Below are positions 1-9,000 of a DNA stretch of 11,460 bases, piece after piece. The DNA lies in assembly GCA_002713605.1 (NCBI GenBank), contig PATL01000002.1, positions 1-11,460 on the forward strand. Direction: 5' to 3'. Positions within the stretch are counted from its first letter, which is position 1. Each line of letters begins with the position of its first letter. The position numbers were made by a program, and so were the translations under genes. A model generated the notes under the pieces. That model did not search any database, was not told the DNA's origin, and saw only the letters and a program-made list of their open reading frames with translations. Origin of the DNA: a bacterium. GTDB taxonomy: Bacteria > Actinomycetota > Acidimicrobiia > Acidimicrobiales > UBA8592.

Positions 1-99
1 AACTGCATTTGCTACAGTTCCACCAACATATGTGTGGTTATAGTTACCACCACTCTTAACAGCACCAGCAGTTGCACTGATGAATGTGTGTGGATAGTT
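1..99 (-). repeat. Histidine cassette 2 (continues past window)
   Basis: Residues 3788-3820 carry NYPHTFISATAGAVKS and NYNHTYVGGTVANAV. The final VGGTVANAV matches VGGNAANAV of cassette 1 at seven of nine positions, so the low-coordinate edge cuts into a second copy of the same cassette. The protein therefore probably continues with further repeats beyond the window. Confidence 0.7.
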
Positions 100-3000
100 G
101 TGACTAATAGGACCAGGATTTACTGGATCATTAACGTTGATTAGAATAGTGGTTGTTGTAACCGCTAAAATTTCTATAGAAGTATTATACGCATAATCAG
201 AACCACTATTTGTATTAGCACCAGTTGCACGAGGATATGTTCTATTTTGTACTCCAGCATTATTACATGAGAAGTTTAATGAATTAGCAACAAGTCTAAT
301 ACTTGTACCTGCAGTTAAAGTATGGAGACCAATTGTTAACTCCATTTCACCAGAATCTGGATTATAAGTTGCATCTGAAACATTATGACTTACTTCTGGA
401 GTTGTTCCAACATTTAATGTAATCGTACCAGCAGACTGATTAGCACTAGAAACATTAACAAACTTATCATGTATAGGATCAGTTACTCTTGGATAAGAAT
501 GATTACTAGCATCACTATCCATAGCACAAGTAAAGACTAATGAATCAGTCTTAATCTTAACAGCATCACCAATCTTCAATCCATGATTAGTACCAATTGT
601 TAGAACTAAATTACCATTAGATGGTATGTAAGTTGCATTAGTAACATTCTTCTGAACTAAATTACCAATACCAATAACATCTACTCCATTATAAGTAGGA
701 TCTGGTTTTCTTGGATACTTATGTTGAGTAGCATTTCCATCCTTAGTACATGTAAATGTTAGAGATTCAGTAGCAATATTGACATTAACACCAGCATATA
801 ATCTATGAGGCTCACTGAGAGTCATTGTCATAATACCAGTAGATGCAGTGTAGTCTGCATTAGTTACTGTATAATTTACAGAAGTACTAACTCCAACATC
901 AAGAGTAATTGTATTATTAGTTGTTGCACCAACAGATACTGATGTTTCGTATATTGGATCTGTTCCTCTTGGATAACTATGAGGACTTACATAATCATCC
1001 ATTGAACAAGTAAATGTCAAACTATCCTTAGCAATTCTAACAGATTCACCTGCTTTGGTTATTCCATTAGGATCTGCACTTTGGAATGCATGAGTAGTTG
1101 TATTAGTCGAAGGTGTTTCATCTATCACTCTAGCAGTGAAAGTATTTGTTGTTACTTTAGAGATTGGTAACCAAGTATTATGAGAAGGATCTGGTTCTAC
1201 AACACCGTTACCTTTATGAACGGCTGCCCTTGGATATGAATGATCTGAGTTAAATCCATCTTGATCGCAACGGAATGTTATTGAGTTATCTGCAATCTTA
1301 ACTCTATCCCCAACAGATAAACCATGAGAATTAGATGTCATAGTCATGATTCCAGAGACTGGATCATATTCTGCATTAGTGATAGTAAAGGTGGAAGATC
1401 CACGTAAAGAATGATTTCCGATATTTAAGACTAACTTACCAGTAGATCCTGTATAAGTTGCATCTGAAACATCATACTTAACCAACGGTGATTTACCGAC
1501 AAGAAGTGTAATTGTATCCTTACTTGCTCCAGCAATATCAGTTGCTATACCTACTATCGGATCAGTTATTCTTGGATATGAATGATTTGTTGTATTTCCA
1601 TCCATTTCACAAGTAAATGTTATAGCATCTGGATATACTTGTACAGTATCATCAATTGTATAAGGATGATTGGGAATAGTAAGTACTAATTCACCTTTTT
1701 CTGCATTATAAGTTGCATCAACTGGAGTTGTAGTTCCTATTCCAGTAACAAAAACTCCACCATCAAGAGCACTTGCAAATCTATGATTATAATCACCACC
1801 ACTAATTAAAGCACCAGTTGTAGCACTATGGAATCTATGTGTATGATCACCACCAGTTGTAACAGCATTAGCAGCATTTCCACCTACCCAAGTATGAGCA
1901 TATTGATCACTAGCACCTGCTGCACCAACATCAACCGTTATCTTGCCATTATTATGAACTAATCCATTATCAATTGCTGAATGGAACGTATGGTTAGAAG
2001 TATTAGATGATGGTCTTTGAGTAAAGTCTAAAACATAAACACTAAAACCATTAGCAGTTACATCAAAAATCTTTAACCAATTATTAGTAGGATGATCTCC
2101 TTTTCTTGGATAAGAATGAACTGTTTCATGATTATCTTTATCACAAGTAAATGATATTGAGTTATCAATAAATTTAACAAAATCCCCATTAATCATTCCA
2201 TGAGCATTACTAAGTGCAACTACCATCTTACCTGTAGTTGGATTATAATCAGCAGCAGTTACTGTATGATGTGCTCCATCATCTAAAATATTAATTGGTC
2301 TATTATAAGCAATATCTTTTCCTCTTGGATAGATATGAGTTGTAGCACCATTATCAATACCACAAGTCATTCCCAATCCAGTAAATATAACTTGCTTATC
2401 ACTACCAATTCCATGAGAAGTGGTAGTAGTAACTGTCATTATTCCAGTAGTATTATCATATTCTGCACCATATATGTTAACTGATGGAGCATAATCACAA
2501 GTAAATGCTATTCCAGATAACACAACCATTTCAGATTCTGATAATCCATGAGGATTAATTGTAGTTACTGTAGTTACACCATTAGTTCTTGTGTAAGTAA
2601 CATTCTGAATTTCGCTTGGAGCATGGAAAATTTGAGGATTGGTAACTGTAATTCCTGAAACATGTCCATTAGAAATTGCTGCTGTACCAATACCAATAAT
2701 CTTATTTGGAATGTTAGGTGTTGTTACAACTCCAACATTAACTACTGTCTGAATCCCAGATCTATATCCAGATCCACTATTACCAACACTAACTGAACTA
2801 ATTGTTCCTGCAATAGAAACATTTGCTTTACCACCAGCAACAACTAATGGTTGATATCCTAAACCAGATTTAGATCCAACTGAGACTATTACACCACCTC
2901 TTGGGAAGGAAGAAATACCAACATCATTAGTAATTGTTCTTGCAGTACCAACAAAAGTAACAGATGTAATACCTGCACTCTGCTCTAAGAAATAATCACC

Positions 3001-6000
3001 AACTAATCCTGGTTCTTGGAAAATATCGTTGATTAAAACAACTGCATTATCTTGCTCAACACCAGTAAAATTACCACCTTCTGTTTTTAATGTAAATGTA
3101 CTGTTAATAGCATCAAATTCAGCAGAAACGTCATCAAAGATGTAGTTGTTACTATATGCTTCTGATGATGTATCAGGAATACCTGAACGCATAAAGGATC
3201 TTCCTTGGAAACTTGATCCAGTTTCAATACCTACCCAATCTCTTTCATCGGGTTCGTTAGTTGTGGAACTAAATGGTACATTACCATAAGGTGCTTCTAC
3301 AAAGTTAAGTACGTTATCAACAATATTATAATTACCCTGTACCTTAGTTACTAATGCACTAGTTGCAGCATAACCAACTTTAGTACCCAACCAAGGTCTA
3401 CGTACTCTTATTCCATTAGCAGTTCCAATACCTACCCCTTCTACCTTCATTATCTCATCACCAATCTTAATCAAATCTCCCCCAAATATGGAAGTAATAC
3501 TTCCAACTTGTACTAAATTGTCTGTAGTGAATAATTGCTGATCTAAATGTGTTGTTAGTGCTGTAGATACAACTGGAGACTGAATAATATTATCAAGAGC
3601 AACAATAACCTTTGTATTCTGTCTATCAGCAACAAACTTCATTGTTGTACCAATACCAACACTAGAAATGTCTAAGATTTCAGGTGTTCCTAATAATGCG
3701 TCTTCTGCAGATCCTGCAAGTTTAATCTTCTCCTCATCAACTTTAACAGCGTAAACTGTACGAGGAAGTTTGTCGGTTTGACCAATACCCGAAATAGTTG
3801 TAGTAACAATACCAATATTGGTGCTACTTCCTAATCCTATTGGTTCGTATGTAAGTTTTTCACCAGTAACAAAGTAATGGTTTGGTAACTTAATTGTATT
3901 ATCTAAAATACTAATAATTTCAGTATCACTTCCATCAAATTCTCTCTCGAAAATAGGATAGTTGTTGTGTGTTAAGTTAAATGCTCTCTTAATATCACTA
4001 TGAGTACCTTCATAAGTACCAGATTCAGATTGTATTAGTGCATTATCAAATAGAATTTGATCTTGTAAATCATCCTGAACCTTAAGGGCATTCATGAAAT
4101 ATGTTACTCTCGATGCTTGATTGGCAGGAGCAGTAAATGTTACTTCTACAAATGAAGTTCCGCCTGGATTCTTATCAAGTCTATAACCAAATGTACCCAA
4201 TCCAGCAACATTATTATGACTTAGAACTCCCCATTCTGCTTCGTATACTTCACCAGTTTGCATTCCTTCATTATAATCATCAATAATCATATGTTCACTG
4301 AAGTATCTTATGGCACTAGCAGTACCTGAAGCACCAGTTTCAACAAATGCCATGAAGTATGCACCATCATATCCATCAGTATTTGCATCCAATTGAGTTG
4401 GATACTTCATAATCACTTGTGGAGTTGGTGTACCTGATGCAGATATAGCAACTAAATCACTCTCTAAACGAGCATGTTTCATATTAACTTGTGTTCCAAA
4501 ACCAACAAGACTTTCATCAAGTTCCTTATAGATGCAGTTAATTACTGTAAGAACTCTAAAGAACTGCTGTCCTGTTCCTGAAGTTGTGAGATCTATTGGT
4601 ATATTTTCTTTTGCATTTTCTTCAGTTGTTGCTAACTGGATAACATCTTCACTTACGTTAATAACATAATATGTTGTACCATCAATAAGACCACCTATTG
4701 ATAATGCACCTTCCGTATACTTTAATCCAGATCCTGTTGACAATCTATGATTTACCATAGTGATTGTGTCATCAGTATCATTAACTTCAGAAGGTTCTAC
4801 TGTAAATAATCTATTAGTTGCAGGATGTGGAATAAAGTCAATCTTACACTTAACACCATCGGTATATGCCCAATACGTTCCCATACCAGCACTAGCAACT
4901 TCCCCAACATCAGTGGTTATTTGAGGATATTCGACTATATCAATCCCACCAAATGCATCAACTATAAAATTAAGTTCATCCATTTCATATTCATTACTTG
5001 ATCCTGTAATCTCTACAAGAACTTTTCCACCAAGAGTATGATCATAATCAAACTCAGCAATAGTAGTAGTTCCACCAGAAATATCAAAACTACCAGTATC
5101 AACAGTAGTACTACCGATAGTTGTTGTACCAATTCCTGCTAAATTATCATCGATATTGTAAGATAAGCATGTAATATCAAAATCATTTACAGTACTTCTT
5201 GTTGGATAGAATAATAACTGCCCATCAGTTCCTTGTACTGTGAAATCAAATGATCCAAGATCATATTCAGTTTCTACTCTTGCATATTGACTGATATAAG
5301 CATTGTAGTTGTCATTAATAATATCAACAACCATAATCTGTCTTTCACCAAGATATCTCTTATCTCTAACGTAAGTAATATACTTCTGTGCTCTTACATC
5401 TGATAATGTAAAGTTACTTACTACACTAAATGGAGTAGGTCTAGGATTACTATTAAATGTAGGACTTATATCATCAATAGAAAGTACTCTATTACCAATA
5501 GACTCAAAGTAATCAGTAAGTGTCTTACTTGTAAATCTTATTTCATTAGATATTGTGCTATTGCCAATTTGTAATGCATTTTCGCTAACCATATCAAAGT
5601 CAGCAACGCAATTTAAATTACCTACACCAATACATTCAGATACAACTTCAGAGAATGTTAATGAAGTAGTAACACCTATTACCATAGACGCAGGTACATG
5701 ATTTTCTACACCTGTACCACCACCTTTAATATAATATCCAGATCCACCTTCAGGTAGTGAAGAATCAGAAACTACTTCATAATCTGAATACTTTTTAAAT
5801 CCTAATGTATGATTTAAAGTAGATACAACATCCTGCCAAGTATCATAGGCAATTCTAGACTTAAGTGAGTATGAGAAGTTCTGATAATACATATTATCCT
5901 GAACTCTTTGTTGATTATCGTCTAAGAATCCAGAATTAGTTTCCCATCCACTAGATACTTTTGATGATACTCCCAAATCCATATAAGAATCAAAATTTCT

Positions 6001-9000
6001 TGTAGAAGAAATAATTCCAGATGCTCCTGAAGATTGTCCAACTATAAGAGTATTTGGATCAAATATTTCATTAGAAATAACTTTTAATACTCCAGTAGTA
6101 GGTTCCCAACTTTCAACTACACCAGTAGAGTTGGATTTTACAATTTCATTCGCAAAGAATGAATTGTTTTCTAAACGGACATCAAATATTGGGAAATCTC
6201 TTTCAGGAATAACCCTACCAACAGAATTAACTACATCAAAATCACCAGGTTGTTGTCCATCTGGTAAATAACCCTCAAGATTGTAGAATATAGATCCAAT
6301 ACCACCAAGATTAGGAGTTGTTTTACTAACAACAAACATCTTATATTCATACTCTGATGAATTAAATCCAAATCCAGTAGATCCAATACCAACACTAATA
6401 TTTTCGACTAAGAATTTATCCCCAACATCAAATGGGAATACTTCACTAAATCCAGTATTAAATCCAATTACAACTTCTTTAGTTGCTGTAGTAAACCCAA
6501 TTGTAGCAATACCAATACCATTAGTATTATTAATTGGTAAAAGTATTGGTGGAACTGGATTTAGATTAGCCTTATTTTTGATTATTTGTGCTTGATCATC
6601 ACCTAATTTATATTTTATCTCAATATCATCAACTCTCTTTTTAGTTCTTCCATCAAAAACAAGTAATGTTGGAGGTTTAATATATCCTTTACCTGCAGAT
6701 GTAATACCAACAGAAAATACTCTTGATAGACTATCTAAAAATAATACTTGAGGTAAATTTGTAGTTGGTCTTAAAGTAGTATCTGATGGGAAATCAAATC
6801 CAATATCTTTAATCTTACTATTTTTAATTTTACCAATACTTGTTGTATATGGTTTAAGTATTGCTCCACTACCTGTAAATGATGCAACTGAGGTAATTCC
6901 TGGTAAAGAATAATAGTTTGCTCCACCATTTACAATCTTAATTTCTGCAATTGGTCCAGTAGCATTTGTAGAAGTAGTTTTATATGATATCTTTGGATTA
7001 TTATTTTTATAGGAAACAGTTTCAGGTAAATCGCCAACAGTAAACGTAAATTCATTTGTAGAAGCAACAGAAACTGTTCTCTTACCTGCAAAATTACTAT
7101 CTTTAACAAATATTGTGTTATTAGAAAATACTTCTTTATCAAAATCAATTTCTTCTTTAACTGGAGGTAAATCTGTTTCGTATAATGGTGTTAAATTGTA
7201 ATGAAGAGAATCAGGAGAATGCCTGTCAATTGTTATACTAACAGTAGCACTAGAATTAATACCAGCTACTCCATCCCTAACAACATCACTAACCCTATTA
7301 TTCCAAAGTTTAGTAAAGCTAGTATCAGTATAAAAATCAAGCTCAAATGCAGAATATGGTTGAGAATCCCTTATGAATGCTAAACTAGAATCCCCAACAT
7401 TAAATACAACTGTAGAATCCTTATATGCATTGATTGGTGGATTTATTGGACCAATATTACCTGCTGAAGCAGAATTAATATTAACAAAGTTTGGAGTAAA
7501 CTGTTGTGTTTCCCAAATTGTATGACATAATTTGATAGTATTATGGTCAGAAACATAAACATAATAAATTCTATTATTATCTAATCCAGAAGAAGGGGAT
7601 ATAGCAGTATAAACAATTTTTTGTCCAGTAACTAATCCATGACCTTCTATTGTAATTGAGTCATCTGCTACGTTAACATCAGTATCAGCAAATGATTTTT
7701 CACCTATTATAAGTTTTCTATTATAATCATTATACTTGACAATAAAGGTCGAAGCAACACCTGGATTAACACTTAGATCTACAATATCTCCATTTTGTAA
7801 ACCATGATCTTCTTTTACTAATGATGTAACTTGATGTCTAGTAACAGTTGCGGTAATTGGATCAAAATTTGTTTTAAAATTATGAAGAACGCCTGTACCA
7901 GGACTAGAGAATAATAACGTTGTAGAGTCCCTAAATTCGCTTGTAACACCTACAAAAGTACCTGTACTACCTACACCAACCCTAACAGTAGATAAACCAA
8001 TTAAATTAGCATTTATTTTAGCAACATATAACTTTGTACCATCTGCTAAAGGACCAGGAGTTGATACATTATAATATCCTGCGGTTATAATACCTACTGT
8101 AGCAATACCTATAGGTTCATCTCCCTCAAACATAGGAATAGATGAATTATATACCAATTCATCTCCAGTATGTAAATTGTGATTTTGTATGTATAATGCT
8201 CCTGATGCAATATTGATTATTGATGCCCCTGCACCTGGATTATTAATATAAGCAGTATGAGAAATTCCAACAGTAAGACCAAATCCAACAACTTCTTTAG
8301 GGTCAAAATAATATTGAGTATTTTCTCTACCAGCAAATGAAGTACTTAAACCTGCAGGTATAGTAAATCTTTTAGATTCTTCTGCAATATTTTCACCAGA
8401 AAGAATTGAATTTCCAGTAAGTCCAAAATCCATTGCAGCATTTCTTAAAACTCTTATTCTAGAAGATCTTTCATCTATGTTTAATACCTGAATCTTTTCT
8501 GGTTTTTCTAATGCACCAACAGGTTCACCAACATCAAACTGATCATTAATTTTAACAAAACTAAAGTCTCCTGAAACATTAAAATAAGTTACTATTCCTG
8601 TAACTTCTATTTCTCCTGCACCAGCAACTGTTGTACCAAGACCTACAAGAGTAAATGAGGATTGTTCTACAGTTATAGGATAAGTCCCATCTATATCAGA
8701 TGATGTTGTAGATAATCCACTAACAGTAACTATATCACCATTTACAAAATTATGAGGACTTGTTGTACGTATTTCATAAGAATTTGATGGATAAATTTCA
8801 GCACCAGTAATAATAGAAGAAGCTACACTAATAGTATCAAATTCCTTACCCTCAATAGATGTAACTCTAACAGAAGCTCCAGATCCATTACTATCAGTAT
8901 TATCAAATACGACTATATCTCCTACTTGATATCCAATTCCCCCAGTCTCAATACCGACAGAATCAATTGTTCCTGGAGCAACTCCTGTAATATCAGCAGT

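Larger units (their letters stand above)
229..2604 (-). repeat. Cys/YPR repeat array (nine units, interrupted)
   Basis: Units of about 50 residues follow the plan 'V-x-x-A-x-Y ... TG-x-M/L-x-L-T-I-x-x-HGL-x-x-GD-x-V-K-I-x-x-x-S-I-T-F-T-C-x-x-D ... HSYPR'. Back halves or whole units lie at 2461-2604 (degenerate, no YPR), 2323-2460, 2104-2253, 1570-1719, 1228-1380, 967-1056 (back half only), 709-861, 487-639 and 229-375. Each has exactly one Cys: residues 2988, 3033, 3106, 3284, 3398, 3485, 3571, 3645 and 3732. In seven of the eight YPR-bearing units the YPR Tyr falls 11 residues after that Cys; in the last unit it falls 10 after. The PR is often followed by a DP. Between units are Gly/Ala/Thr linkers or His cassettes. 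On the DNA the YPR codons give a recurring plus-strand 'cttggata' word. Confidence 0.85.

Noticed and set aside
1..2604. Regularly spaced repeats as a possible CRISPR array
   Set aside because: Units are about 150 bases or more, diverged, and keep reading frame and amino-acid pattern. There are no short identical direct repeats with unique spacers.
6930..7148. Minus-strand open frame of 72 codons with a Leu/Ile/Gln-rich product
   Set aside because: It lies in a different frame inside the giant gene, has monotonous Leu/Ile composition typical of an out-of-frame reading of AT-rich DNA, and shows no recognisable domain.
7201..7383. Plus-strand open frame of 60 codons
   Set aside because: It is antisense to the giant gene and lies over the DSSL domain. 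No separate ribosome binding site or domain was seen, so it is best explained as a chance antisense frame.
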